Positions 1 to 9,521 of a stretch of 31,814 nucleotides of DNA are shown here, in pieces. Position numbers and translations under genes: made by a program. A model generated the notes under the pieces. That model saw nothing but the letters and a program-made list of their open reading frames with translations. It ran no database searches and was not told the origin of the DNA. The first letter of the stretch is position 1; each line of letters opens with the position of its first letter. The DNA lies in contig JANBPU010000184.1 in assembly GCA_027575805.1 (NCBI GenBank), positions 1-31,814 on the forward strand, given 5' to 3'. The DNA comes from Mycoemilia scoparia. Its lineage: Eukaryota > Kickxellomycota > Kickxellomycetes > Kickxellales > Kickxellaceae.

Positions 1-309
1 ATTTATTTAGAAATACAGTTGTGGTTGAAAGGATTTGAAGTATTAAAGTTAAACCTTATTGTTCCCATATAAATCATCCCCAACTGTCCATTCCCATTCA
101 GGACGACTCCCTATTGTTACCTTTTATTCACATTCCTTTCCCCGTTCAGATCCATCCTGAACGATATTTTATTCTGGTATCCACGCACTGTTGTACTTTT
201 CCCTCCTTTACCGTTCTGAACGATTCTTAACCGTTCAGGACGAAAGTCTTTCAGCAACAACTTTTCCAGAACAGTCGAGGCTCGTCCCAGATGACCCTGG
301 TCTGTCAAG
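1..309. other. 5' flank of the kinase fragment, no intact coding sequence
   Basis: This stretch should hold the N-terminal part of a FunK1-type protein if the gene were complete, but all three plus frames contain stops, including a TGA at 292-294 in the kinase frame. It has a cluster of CGTTC/GAACG palindrome-like motifs: an inverted pair CGTTCAG...CTGAACG at 143-163, the palindrome CGTTCTGAACG at 212-222, and related copies near 95-106 and 231-242. It may be decayed coding sequence, an intron, or a regulatory region. Confidence 0.4.
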
Positions 310-1461
310 AATGATGAGGAATTTAAAGCAACAGTCGTGATCAAAGATGCTTGGCCATATGCCAAAGAAACCCTAGAAGAGGACACACGAGATGAAGTTA
401 GACTATTACAGAAAATCAATGATAAATTTTCTAAGCTTGGAGTCAATACTATCAAATACCCTAAGCTTGAAGCAGGTGGCCAGGTAAAGCTTAGATGTGC
501 CAGTACAAATGAAGTTGTGGAGGATACCACTGCAACAATTTTGGGTAATTTGTATAATTCTAACAACACAATCAAGGAGAATGTTTCATTTTGTGTTCAT
601 AAGAGAATGGTTATGTCCCCAATTGGCAGACCGCTCAAGGAATCTGAGTCATTTGATGAGTTCGTAGTTGTCCTTGGAGATGCAATGAGGTGTCACAGCA
701 GGATAGTTGAGCATTGTAACATCTTGCATCGTGACATATCTGATAACAATATTCTTATAGTTCGTGATGCCAATGGCCAAGCAAGTGGTCTACTTATTGA
801 TTTCGATAATGCAATTGAGATAAATAATGAGGAAAGGGAGATCCGAACCCAGCGGACTGGGACATTACCTTTCATGTCCATTAACAACTTGGAGGCAAGC
901 TCTGTCCCTCGTACTGCTCTTGACGATTGGGAATCTCTTCTATATGTCCTGTGCTACTATGCAACAATTGGTCTGAAGAAGGTTAAGCAGCGGGAAATAG
1001 ATAATATGACTGGCCTTGAATTAAAGAAATGGACTCAGGGGACTCCAAAGGATATTGCCCGACAAAAGAAGAATCACATGTCTTCTAGTGAGATGTTTAG
1101 AGAAAATATTACTGATGAATTTGTTGATGGCGACAGTAGAGACAATTTGGTGAATCTTGCTCATAATCTACGCTGGTTTCTTTTTGAAAACAAATCAGCT
1201 GGTAAATATGGATCTGGAGTTTCAAAACATAAGGACGATGATGATGATAAGAAGGAAAATCAAGGCTTGCAAAATAATATTATTCGTGGCATACCTATGC
1301 TTAATCTAAGCAATATCAAAATGGTAGATCCATTTGAAGAACGGGTCAAATATGTTGACAATATCACCAAAGATCTCTTAGAGGTATTGCTGGCTTTTCA
1401 GGGATTATCAAAGGAAAGGCTTAATAATAACAATAGTAATGCTGCAAATATTGTAGTGTAG
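310..1461 (+). CDS. FunK1-type protein kinase, C-terminal kinase lobe, 5' incomplete
   Basis: The reading frame encodes the catalytic part of a fungal FunK1 kinase, a eukaryotic-like Ser/Thr kinase family expanded in fungi and of largely unknown substrate. Visible motifs are the beta-3 lysine in VVIKDAW, the catalytic loop HRDISDNN near codon 131 counted from position 337, the metal-binding LLIDFDNA (DFD instead of DFG), an activation-segment end GTLPFMS, and ALDDWESLLYVL. The frame ends at TAG 1459-1461. There is no ATG before the conserved lysine. The frame is open from 295, after a TGA at 292-294, and NDEEFKATVVIKD starts at 310 directly after a possible acceptor (TCAAG). Members of the family usually carry several hundred residues upstream, which are missing here. 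It is therefore either an exon of a gene beginning outside the window or a truncated pseudogene; I cannot decide. The C-terminus has an acidic DDDDD tract and a poly-Asn tail. Confidence 0.75.
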   Translation, partial: NDEEFKATVVIKDAWPYAKETLEEDTRDEVRLLQKINDKFSKLGVNTIKYPKLEAGGQVKLRCASTNEVVEDTTATILGNLYNSNNTIKENVSFCVHKRMVMSPIGRPLKESESFDEFVVVLGDAMRCHSRIVEHCNILHRDISDNNILIVRDANGQASGLLIDFDNAIEINNEEREIRTQRTGTLPFMSINNLEASSVPRTALDDWESLLYVLCYYATIGLKKVKQREIDNMTGLELKKWTQGTPKDIARQKKNHMSSSEMFRENITDEFVDGDSRDNLVNLAHNLRWFLFENKSAGKYGSGVSKHKDDDDDKKENQGLQNNIIRGIPMLNLSNIKMVDPFEERVKYVDNITKDLLEVLLAFQGLSKERLNNNNSNAANIVV

Positions 1462-1753
1462 TTTTCTTTTTATAATGGAAATTCAATTGTTATGCAATCT
1501 TTGTATCTTAACATTGCAAATAAGAAATAAGGATACTGCTTTTAGCCACACATATCAATTTTTGAGATCAAGAAATCATTATAATGAAATGTTTTTGTTT
1601 TGAATTGTACGTTGGCATTCTGCTTGTTCTATAAACCAAAACTTCATAAATGTTATATTCAAAGTTTCAGATTAGTAAATAACATTGGCAACACAATGAC
1701 GCTTTGTAATTGCTGTAATATTTCTGTTATCATTATTTTATCTAGCTGAACTA

Positions 1754-1875
1754 TATATGGGCAATAATTATTGTAGGGTAGCCTTTGGAAGCCAAAGATT
1801 ATAGGCTCGATCACAGCCAAATGGATCTCTGGTTTTACCAGTAAACATTCACCCTTTGAAAATTATCATCCATAT
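1754..1875 (-). mobile_element. MITE-like element, copy A
   Basis: This is a short element of about 122 bp bounded by TATATGGG and CCATAT ends. Its interior reads as the reverse complement of the family core (ACTGG...ATCCATTTGGCTGTGAT). It is more diverged than the copies at 22153 and 27894. It carries no ORF, so it would be non-autonomous. It abuts copy B at a shared CCATATGG palindrome. Confidence 0.65.
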
Positions 1876-1997
1876 GGGTAACTATTTTTGAAGGGTGACC
1901 ATTTGCTAATAGTCTGTGATCCCACATTTGGCTGTGGTTGCCTTGTTAATCGTTGGCAGCCACCAAAAGGTACCTTTTAAAAATCGTAATCCATATT
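1872..1997 (+). mobile_element. MITE-like element, copy B, opposite orientation to copy A
   Basis: The left end ATATGGGTAACTATTTTTGA and a right end containing TAAAAATCGTAATCCATAT form terminal inverted repeats. The core contains CACATTTGGCTGTGGTTG and TTGGCAGCCACCAAAAGG, matching the family core with substitutions. The left end overlaps the right end of copy A, so the pair looks like a TIR-to-TIR or nested insertion. Confidence 0.65.
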
Positions 1998-2249
1998 ATT
2001 ATCAATCCACTAATAAAAATTCTAATCAGCTTTTTGAATAACACACACACATGATTATTTATAAAATAATTTATTCGAATTTATAATTAGAATTCAAATT
2101 GGCTAAATAAAATCAATTAAAATACAACTAAAAGTATCATTAAATATTGAATCCCCTTCTCAAATTACTCTATAAATTTCAAGAAAAGAATGCACACACA
2201 TAAACATTAATTAAATAAATCTCTATAAATATAGCAAAATTGACACTGA

Positions 2250-5200
2250 TTAGAATGTCATCAGAGTCGAGTGCTTCTTTCCACCAGGGAATACAATCAA
2301 TGTACTCAAGAACAAGCCAATGGCAATATTTATGGCAGTAAGAATCATAGTAAGAGCAAATTCAGAACCATGGTTATTGTTAAGAAGGTAACCCAATAAC
2401 CCACGCAATCCAATACTTCCAGGAACCAGTAGTACAATTCCACCAAGGATCGGTTCAATGGCCGATCGAGAATGAGAAATACGAGCATAAAGGTTACAAA
2501 GAACACCCAAGACCAGGGATGAAAGGGCAGGGGCAAGGTTGTCAAGACCCTTAACCAAACTCAAACCATAGGACACCATGAATGCAACACAGCCGGCCAA
2601 AGTCATTAGAGGCCATTGTTTCCAGTGAGCGGTAAGCGACATATTAAATGCTACCGAAGCCAAAGGCAAAAGTATAAACCACCACCATCGAGTGATGCCC
2701 TCACAATTACCCATACCAGAACTTGACTCAAGCTGTTTGTTAACCACATTATCATTTTCCAAATCCCTGCCCAATAAGGCTGTGGCAATATGACTACCCG
2801 TAGTGATACCGTAAGCGATAATTAGAGTCGAAACAATCGAATAGATCAGCCTGACTGCACCCGAAATGATATTCTTTGAAGCAATTTCGACAATCGACAA
2901 GGTCATACCCAAGCCAGGCAACAGCATGACACATCCTGAAATTGATGTAATTCCAAAGCAAATATAGTCCTGCAAAAGGGTGGCAATGAAGCTGACAAAT
3001 ACCGAGGCGGTGAATTCAAACAAATTGGCATAAGTATCAAACCTACCAGCCAACAGCTGTAATCCACCAACACACAGTCCCAGACCGCCAGCAACACCGG
3101 CATCTTTCCAAGACCCTAGCCAGAAGCATGGAGCAACAACGAAAGATGCAATTCCATAGTTAAGGACCTGGACCCACCATGGGAACAAAGGGGGAGTTGC
3201 CAAAACCTGTTCAACCAAGTACGTGGCATCTCGAATATCCATCCACCCTTTAAGTACCTGTCGGCAAATGGCTGTGACCTTGTCAAGCCTGTTCATATCA
3301 TATCCTTGAGAAACTCTGATAATGTGGGTTTCCGATGAGTGAGTATCTTGGTCTCCAAATGCAATTAGCACCATGCCCGGCAGTACAGCAAAGCAGGCAT
3401 CGATCTCCAGTCTCCTTGCTACAGCTACCAAATTGGCCTCCAGGCGATGAGACGGTGCGCCGAACATCATAAATCCTCTGGCCATCAGCATCAGGAAATC
3501 CTGGCGTTGCAATATACTTGTTATATGTTCTAGTAGAATGGCTCGTTCGTCTTCGTACATGGCTTCTTGTCCTTCATCAAACTCTGGGGGCAGCTCAGGA
3601 AGTGGAGGCGGTGGTGTTGGCATTGGGGAAAAGTCTTTGTGCCCACCACTGTATTTGGATTCTTTCTCGTCATGGTCATAATCATAGTCGAAACTTCCGG
3701 CCTTCGTTGTAGACGATGTGGTGTATGGTGTTGCTGTGTTACCAGCCATTGTTGTGGACCCAGAGGTCGTTTTTTGTGGCGGATATCCACCACCTCCCGT
3801 TGTGTCTTTGATGGTGCTTGGTTCACTATACAATGATGACCCATGGTGTGTCATGGATTGGGGTGCGGATTTATATCCAAAATAGTCTTGGCCTTCATCA
3901 CTGCTACCACCACCACCTTGGCTATAATAGCCCACTGCAGCTGATGGTGATAGTGAGCCAGTTGTAGTTTGGAATCCTGTTGCTGTTGCAGGAGCACTTG
4001 GCAATGATGTATAACTACTACCGCCTCCACTCATATTGCTTACAAAGCTATCATTGCGCTGTCGACCAATTGCACCGCCGCTACTACTATGCGGTCTCTG
4101 CTGGTGGTAATGCTGAAGTGATACTGCTGAAGGCCTCTTGTGTTGCTGTATAAGCAATGATGACGACGATGGAGATCTTGAACCATGTGGTGATGGTATG
4201 GTTTGTAATAATTCCATTTCGGGGACTTCAGCCAATGATCTTGGATAATAGTTCTGATCTACTGAAAATCGATCCCTTCCAGTACCAGTACCAGTACCGC
4301 CAGGGGTGCTAGCACCACCGCTTGAACGACGTGCCTGTTCTGCCAGGTTGGTCATTGACCGGGAGGCTGGCAAATACTGTGGTGGAGGAGTTAGCGATGT
4401 GGCTCCTGTGATTGTTGATGCTGCATAAGCACCAATTTTAGGAGATGTCAGCGGCGTGTTTTCAGCAGATTTTGTCCTGATCGATTTATCGCCGCCGGCT
4501 ATTGTTGCTCCATCAGAGAACATGTCAATGAATTGTTTGTTCGCCAGCGATGTTCTCGAACCCTTGGCTGCATTGGCCCTTTGTAATATAAAATTCTTCC
4601 TGGTCGTAGCCGATGGTTTGCTTGACCCTGGATCAAGACGATTGACACCAGGACTCAGCGGACCAGTGTGTGGATGAGGTAGTTTTGGTTGGGGCGTAGC
4701 AAATAGATCAAAATTGTGTCTCCAGCTATTTCTATTTGGAGGGCCCTTATGTTTATCCCCAGGAGCACCACCACTGCTAACACCAAGAGTGTTGGCACTT
4801 CCAGCCAATCCACTCTCACCACCTTCAGACTGAGCCTGGTTGTTTGCATGATGATGGTGGAAACGATGGGCTACTGTTGATCCGACTCCACTTGCCATTG
4901 AGAGGATTCCAGAAACCGGGTTCTTGCCCAGCGTTTTCATTATCAGCTTGCTCTTTCCACTGGCCTGTGTTTCATCAGAGTTCTTTCGAGAGAATGAAAT
5001 GTGGGGGATGTGGGGGCCGTGAGATGTCGATGGTTTAGCCGCTTCTTCTGTTGATGATGGTGGTAGTGCAGTAAGATCGCCAGCACTGGCAGCTCGACTA
5101 GGAATTTGACCTTCAGAAGATGCTCTACCCATTCCTGATCCCTTGCCCTCAAAGAGACTGCCGCCACTACCACCAACTCCCTCTTCTAATTCCTTTTCGG

Positions 5201-7895
5201 TCATTGATGGGACACCACCTCCATGCTTTCCTAATTGAGATGGTCTGACTGGTGCTTTGATGGAAGCACTGGCGCCAGCTGTGCCTGTGGTTGGGGCTAT
5301 TGGTGTTGCTGGCTGTTTACCCTTAAACTTCACGGATTTGAATGGTCCACCAGATGATGCACCTAGTTTCTCTCCCCCAGGATGTTGCTGCTGCTGCTGT
5401 TGCTGCTGTTGTTGTTTTTGCAATTCAGTCAATTGCTTTTGCAGCAATGCCTGTTGTTCAGCCTGGAACAAGTAGTATTGGCGCTCACGTTCTTTACGGA
5501 TCTGTTCTTGCTCCCTTTTCAGCATTTCTCGCTCCTTCTTGATCCTCTCGCATTCTTTTTTGTCAAATTGGCGTTGACGTTCACGTTCCTGTTTAAGCAT
5601 AGCCTCCATTTGTGCCCTATATCCTTGGGCTTCGCGTTGAGCCATATTTCGCTGCATGTTCATAAGATGGCCAAATATACCACGTGGAGCAGCAGCAGCA
5701 GCACCAGCACCGCCACCACCAAATCCACCCATCCTCATCCCCATCATACTGCCACCAGCACTACCTGGTCCTCCTCCTGCGGGACTCATACTTCCTCGAC
5801 CAGCTGACGTTACATTATTTACTCTGAATCCTCCTCCGATGGTGGTCGATTGGGGTTGTTGTTGTTGGTTGGATGACGACGGCTTCTCATCTGATCCAAA
5901 AGTCTGCGGCTTTTCCGAATCAAGCGCCTGTTGAGATTGATCATGGCCAGTCGATGGTAATTCTTGGGATGATATTGCTTCTTGCCCAGGTTGTTGTTGT
6001 TGTTGCTGAGGGGTTCCTCGAAAAACACTCCCAGCACCTGTGGCTCCGCCAGCACCTCCCATGAACAATGAATTAACAATATTCTCGGCTGCTTTAGCAC
6101 CATTCATTCGGATGTGCACCACACCGGGATTGTTTGATGATGGTATGCTTGGATAAAATGTAGAGCTGGTTCCAACGGTTTCATAGTTGTTTGCATCGTA
6201 GTTTCCAAGCGCTGGCTGCTCTTCGTTGTTTTGTAAATGTGGCTGCATCAATTCTTCCATGATTTCTTCGTGGGTTTGGCTTTCACCATCTTCACCACCA
6301 CCATCATGGCCACTTGCATCGGGATCAGAAGTAGTTGTTCCTCCAGGAGCTCCACTACTGCTGCCAGGGGGATTATTAGGATTGCTGTTGAGGTCAGATG
6401 GCCGTGGGTCATGTATTGGGTTATTTAGCCGACTAATTGGAGACCGGTGATTGCTACCACTGGCACCATCGCCACTGCCTTCTTCTCCACGTAATCTCTG
6501 CATTGTTGTAGATGTTCTTCCAATTGGAGACATTCGTGCTGATGAAGGCGGCGGTGGTGGTCTAGATTCACTACCCGCCATTTCAGCATCAGCAGCATGG
6601 AAATCCTCGGGAATTGTTGGCAACTCACTTCCATAGTTAACACCAGCTTTTATTGTACCAATTGTGCGCTTAAGCGCTGATGTAAATCCACCTTCTTTAC
6701 TGCTACCTGCAGTGCTGTTATTGTCTTGAGCTGCTGCTGATGCTGTCGAACCTTCTCGACTATTGTTTTCGCCAGCATGACTGTTAGCGTTGCTGCTTCT
6801 AGAGCTTATCTTGTTTAGCCTTTGGTTAACCAAAAGTCGAGACAATGGGTTGGTCAATTTGCGTGCGATGTCCCATTTGCTTTCACTCCCACCACTATTA
6901 TCTTCTTTGTAGCCATTTTCAGCATCTGCTGCAGATACATCAGTAGCCCCGGCTTTTGCATTGCTGTATTTTTCTGGTGTTTGACCACCGCCATTTCTTT
7001 CTTCTACAAGTATATTACCCTTTTCGTCGTCGTGCTGCATGACTTGGCCATGTCCTGGATTTTCATTGGTACCAGAATGATGAGTAGCAGTGGGTTGGGG
7101 ACCGGATAAACCAAATAAACGTAATATCTTTGATTTTCTATCTCTCTCAATTTCGTCATCCTCGCCCTCACCATAATTTTTACTATCTCCCATATCAGCA
7201 TTTTTATTACTGCTGGTTTCGGGTTGCTGTTGGTACTTTTGAGTAGTTTTGGTTGCTGGTTCAGGGTTTTTAGTGGACGGAGAAACTTCGGCTTGGCTGC
7301 GCAATGACGACAACGGCAACGACGAAAGCCCTTGCTGGTGTCGAGTTTGTGGGACTGGGGGACGTGAGTCTTGTTGGTCCTTTTTGCCATTGCCCTCATC
7401 AGCATCATTGCTTCTTTGTTGGCTCGATTGCGTTCCGGGGTTAATGATGGGCAAATCGGGCCTCTTTCTGTTAATGGGCGTGGGCTCGGTGATACTAATT
7501 CCTGGCAATGTATTGGAACCTGTGATTTGTAAGCCTAAGCCTTGTGTAGGGGGCTGCTTTGTGGACCGGGACTTTAATAGTGGCGGTTTGCTTCTACTCC
7601 CACCGGCCTCACCACTTTTATCACGACCACTACTCAAATGGCTACTATGGCTGCCTTCGGTTTTGGGAAGCAATGTATGTTGTTGCGGATTTAATGGCGA
7701 TGGGGGGTATCTGTGCCCCTGGCCATGGCCTGTATTCTCACTTGGATCCAGGTCTCCAAAAGTAGCTGGTGATGATGATGATGATGACTGCTGATGGGCC
7801 ATGTAGGATGGAGGCATTGGACTTCTACTATTATTGTTGCTAGTGCGCTCCTCCTCTTTGCGGTTATCTGAACGAGATGGAGGAGCCGGCGACAT
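2250..7895 (-). CDS. ThrE/Prm10-like ten-helix membrane protein with giant disordered N-terminus
   Basis: The C-terminal 430 residues or so (about 1450-1881) match the ThrE family (DUF1212 plus ThrE_2/DUF3815), which includes bacterial threonine/serine exporters and yeast pheromone-regulated Prm10. A soluble start (LMLMARGFMMFGAPSHRLE, then the IRVSQGYDMNRLDKV region) is followed by about ten hydrophobic helices, ending in a lysine-containing tail. Substrate and membrane in this organism are unknown. The first 1,450 residues are low-complexity (Ser, Gly, Pro, Gln, Asn), with a charged Glu/Arg/Lys coiled coil near residues 750-830 followed by a run of about ten Gln, and poly-Ala and poly-His runs. 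The open frame extends to a GTG at 7916, but no ATG exists upstream of 7895 before an in-frame TGA, so ATG 7895 (MSPAPPSRSDN) is the start chosen, giving 1,881 aa. No intron is needed. Family members are usually shorter, and the size comes from the N-terminal part. Confidence 0.9.
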   Translation of the reverse strand: MSPAPPSRSDNRKEEERTSNNNSRSPMPPSYMAHQQSSSSSSPATFGDLDPSENTGHGQGHRYPPSPLNPQQHTLLPKTEGSHSSHLSSGRDKSGEAGGSRSKPPLLKSRSTKQPPTQGLGLQITGSNTLPGISITEPTPINRKRPDLPIINPGTQSSQQRSNDADEGNGKKDQQDSRPPVPQTRHQQGLSSLPLSSLRSQAEVSPSTKNPEPATKTTQKYQQQPETSSNKNADMGDSKNYGEGEDDEIERDRKSKILRLFGLSGPQPTATHHSGTNENPGHGQVMQHDDEKGNILVEERNGGGQTPEKYSNAKAGATDVSAADAENGYKEDNSGGSESKWDIARKLTNPLSRLLVNQRLNKISSRSSNANSHAGENNSREGSTASAAAQDNNSTAGSSKEGGFTSALKRTIGTIKAGVNYGSELPTIPEDFHAADAEMAGSESRPPPPPSSARMSPIGRTSTTMQRLRGEEGSGDGASGSNHRSPISRLNNPIHDPRPSDLNSNPNNPPGSSSGAPGGTTTSDPDASGHDGGGEDGESQTHEEIMEELMQPHLQNNEEQPALGNYDANNYETVGTSSTFYPSIPSSNNPGVVHIRMNGAKAAENIVNSLFMGGAGGATGAGSVFRGTPQQQQQQPGQEAISSQELPSTGHDQSQQALDSEKPQTFGSDEKPSSSNQQQQPQSTTIGGGFRVNNVTSAGRGSMSPAGGGPGSAGGSMMGMRMGGFGGGGAGAAAAAPRGIFGHLMNMQRNMAQREAQGYRAQMEAMLKQERERQRQFDKKECERIKKEREMLKREQEQIRKERERQYYLFQAEQQALLQKQLTELQKQQQQQQQQQQHPGGEKLGASSGGPFKSVKFKGKQPATPIAPTTGTAGASASIKAPVRPSQLGKHGGGVPSMTEKELEEGVGGSGGSLFEGKGSGMGRASSEGQIPSRAASAGDLTALPPSSTEEAAKPSTSHGPHIPHISFSRKNSDETQASGKSKLIMKTLGKNPVSGILSMASGVGSTVAHRFHHHHANNQAQSEGGESGLAGSANTLGVSSGGAPGDKHKGPPNRNSWRHNFDLFATPQPKLPHPHTGPLSPGVNRLDPGSSKPSATTRKNFILQRANAAKGSRTSLANKQFIDMFSDGATIAGGDKSIRTKSAENTPLTSPKIGAYAASTITGATSLTPPPQYLPASRSMTNLAEQARRSSGGASTPGGTGTGTGRDRFSVDQNYYPRSLAEVPEMELLQTIPSPHGSRSPSSSSLLIQQHKRPSAVSLQHYHQQRPHSSSGGAIGRQRNDSFVSNMSGGGSSYTSLPSAPATATGFQTTTGSLSPSAAVGYYSQGGGGSSDEGQDYFGYKSAPQSMTHHGSSLYSEPSTIKDTTGGGGYPPQKTTSGSTTMAGNTATPYTTSSTTKAGSFDYDYDHDEKESKYSGGHKDFSPMPTPPPPLPELPPEFDEGQEAMYEDERAILLEHITSILQRQDFLMLMARGFMMFGAPSHRLEANLVAVARRLEIDACFAVLPGMVLIAFGDQDTHSSETHIIRVSQGYDMNRLDKVTAICRQVLKGWMDIRDATYLVEQVLATPPLFPWWVQVLNYGIASFVVAPCFWLGSWKDAGVAGGLGLCVGGLQLLAGRFDTYANLFEFTASVFVSFIATLLQDYICFGITSISGCVMLLPGLGMTLSIVEIASKNIISGAVRLIYSIVSTLIIAYGITTGSHIATALLGRDLENDNVVNKQLESSSGMGNCEGITRWWWFILLPLASVAFNMSLTAHWKQWPLMTLAGCVAFMVSYGLSLVKGLDNLAPALSSLVLGVLCNLYARISHSRSAIEPILGGIVLLVPGSIGLRGLLGYLLNNNHGSEFALTMILTAINIAIGLFLSTLIVFPGGKKHSTLMTF

Positions 7896-8841
7896 GTCTT
7901 TAATACACGAAAACACTCACTCACCCTTACAAAGAGTAGCAGGTGCTTGTAGCTCTACAAAAATCTTAGATATGTTCCGATTCAGAAAAAAGAAAAAAGA
8001 GCTTGTAGATATTGTCTATTTCGATGATAGAAAAAAGACAGCACCCACAGCTTGACTGATTGATGGTGGACGCGATGAGAGCTTAGGTTGTGAGTAATTG
8101 AATACCAGCAATGGGATAGACAGGAAGAAATAACAGCTCGTACTCCAGACACACATTTATATATACACGAGTGTGAGAACAACATGGCACGATATCATGA
8201 AGGTTTTATGGTTGGTGTGGGTGTGGACTATTGGCAAAGAAAGGCTGTTTGGATAATTGGATGTTGGCCACTCGGGAGCAGAGGGAGATTCGATCCTGTA
8301 CGAAGTCCGTATATTGCCTAATGGTAAGTGGCTCACTTAAGTGTGCCTGTATACCAACCAAACAATAGCCAAAGTAACTTTCCAGACCCACACAGCAGAG
8401 AGAAAATACACACGAATATCTCATCATATGCTTGGTGAAGCTGGATTCGTGTTTTTTGCATGTGGCAAATAGATGCAACCAGCCAGCCGCTTTCAAGGCC
8501 CATCCATAAGATATACACCGCTGTTTCTGTTGGCGCTGCTGCGCTTAGCTGCATGCCACTCGTTTTTTCTCTAGCCTGCTAGCCTGCCTGCCAGTCAGTA
8601 ATAGAAAAGAATGATCTCATCAAAATGAAAAACTCCCTGGGTCGAATTAACCACATACGCACACATATCACATCACTCTACAAAAATGGGGATGAAATTA
8701 GAAATGCAAAGATTTTCATTCATTCATTCATATCGGAATCAAATGGAAAGGAGACCGAGATTTTTTCATCATCAATACTGAGAACGGTTTTTTTGTGCTT
8801 ACACGGCTATGGAATACATGGCATTAACAACAGTATTGCAA

Positions 8842-8880
8842 TGACTGAGTCACGATCCCTCTTTCTTTTCTATAAAAAGG
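8842..8880 (+). promoter_or_regulatory. AP-1/Gcn4-like palindrome next to a TATA box
   Basis: The palindrome TGACTGAGTCA (8842-8852), containing the bZIP core TGAGTCA, lies 18 bp before TATAAAAAGG (8871-8880), oriented to the plus strand. This is typical promoter spacing, but no gene is recognisable downstream on that strand. Confidence 0.35.
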
Positions 8881-9514
8881 CGTACGGGTTCATGTTTCGG
8901 GATAGGTGCAGCACATATACACGTGTATATATCAGCAGAGCGTAGGCATGGACAATAAGGAAGGATTTGGACGAAATTCCTTTGTGTGTGTATTCAGGAT
9001 AAGCTGAGCGCCACACACCAAGCCAAAAACCAAAAAAACCCTGCATAAAAATTGATTCGCCACACACACACACCAGCCATAAACAATGCAAGGCCGCAAC
9101 CAACCTGCAAACTCCCATAGAGAGGGAAAAGGAGAATACCGAAAGATCTTTGGTAGTAGCTGAATACCAAGGATCGATGATGATCTGTAACAAAAAAGTT
9201 TTTTATTTACGGTATTGGATCCGGGTTGCATCATGGATTGGCCCGAGAGGAGGAGTCGTGGTCCAAAGACAAACTACACATGCCACACCACGGGCCGGGG
9301 CAGTGATCTATTTCGTTCTCATCTCCATTCCCCAAGCTTTTTCAAAGCCTGAGCTAATTTTTCTCTGGGTATTTTCTTTTCATCTTAGTCCCTCATAAAT
9401 AGAATTTTAGGGCCTTGGCACAGAATTCTGTTTGTTTCCCTAACCACACACAAACACGTCCAAACAGCTTGTGTTGGCAATGAAAACCGTCACACAGTTT
9501 TCTGTTTGTCTGTC

Positions 9515-9521
9515 TGACTCA
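9515..9521 (+). promoter_or_regulatory. Second AP-1/Gcn4 core TGACTCA
   Basis: An exact TGACTCA heptamer lies in the same gene-poor region. A single heptamer is weak evidence. It is listed because of the other site about 670 bp away. Confidence 0.25.

Larger units (their letters stand above)
1462..2249. other. Convergent intergenic region holding two MITE-like elements
   Basis: This gap separates the 3' ends of the plus-strand kinase and the minus-strand ThrE-like gene. It is very AT-rich and contains two adjoining inverted-repeat elements at about 1754-1997, a short AC repeat at 2041-2050, and no supportable ORF. Confidence 0.6.

Noticed and set aside
5382..5807. Plus-strand ORFs opposite the polyQ/coiled-coil coding region
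   Set aside because: Poly-Leu, poly-Cys and poly-Ala products are antisense shadows of the CAG-type repeats in the ThrE-like gene.
7893..7919. GTG at 7916 as the start of the ThrE-like protein
   Set aside because: A fungal nuclear gene should use ATG. An in-frame TGA lies directly upstream, and ATG 7895 is seven codons further in.
8281..8310. tRNA B-box-like string (GATTCGATCC)
   Set aside because: No matching A box, acceptor stem or T-arm pairing could be drawn; similar strings at 8639 and 28410 also fail.
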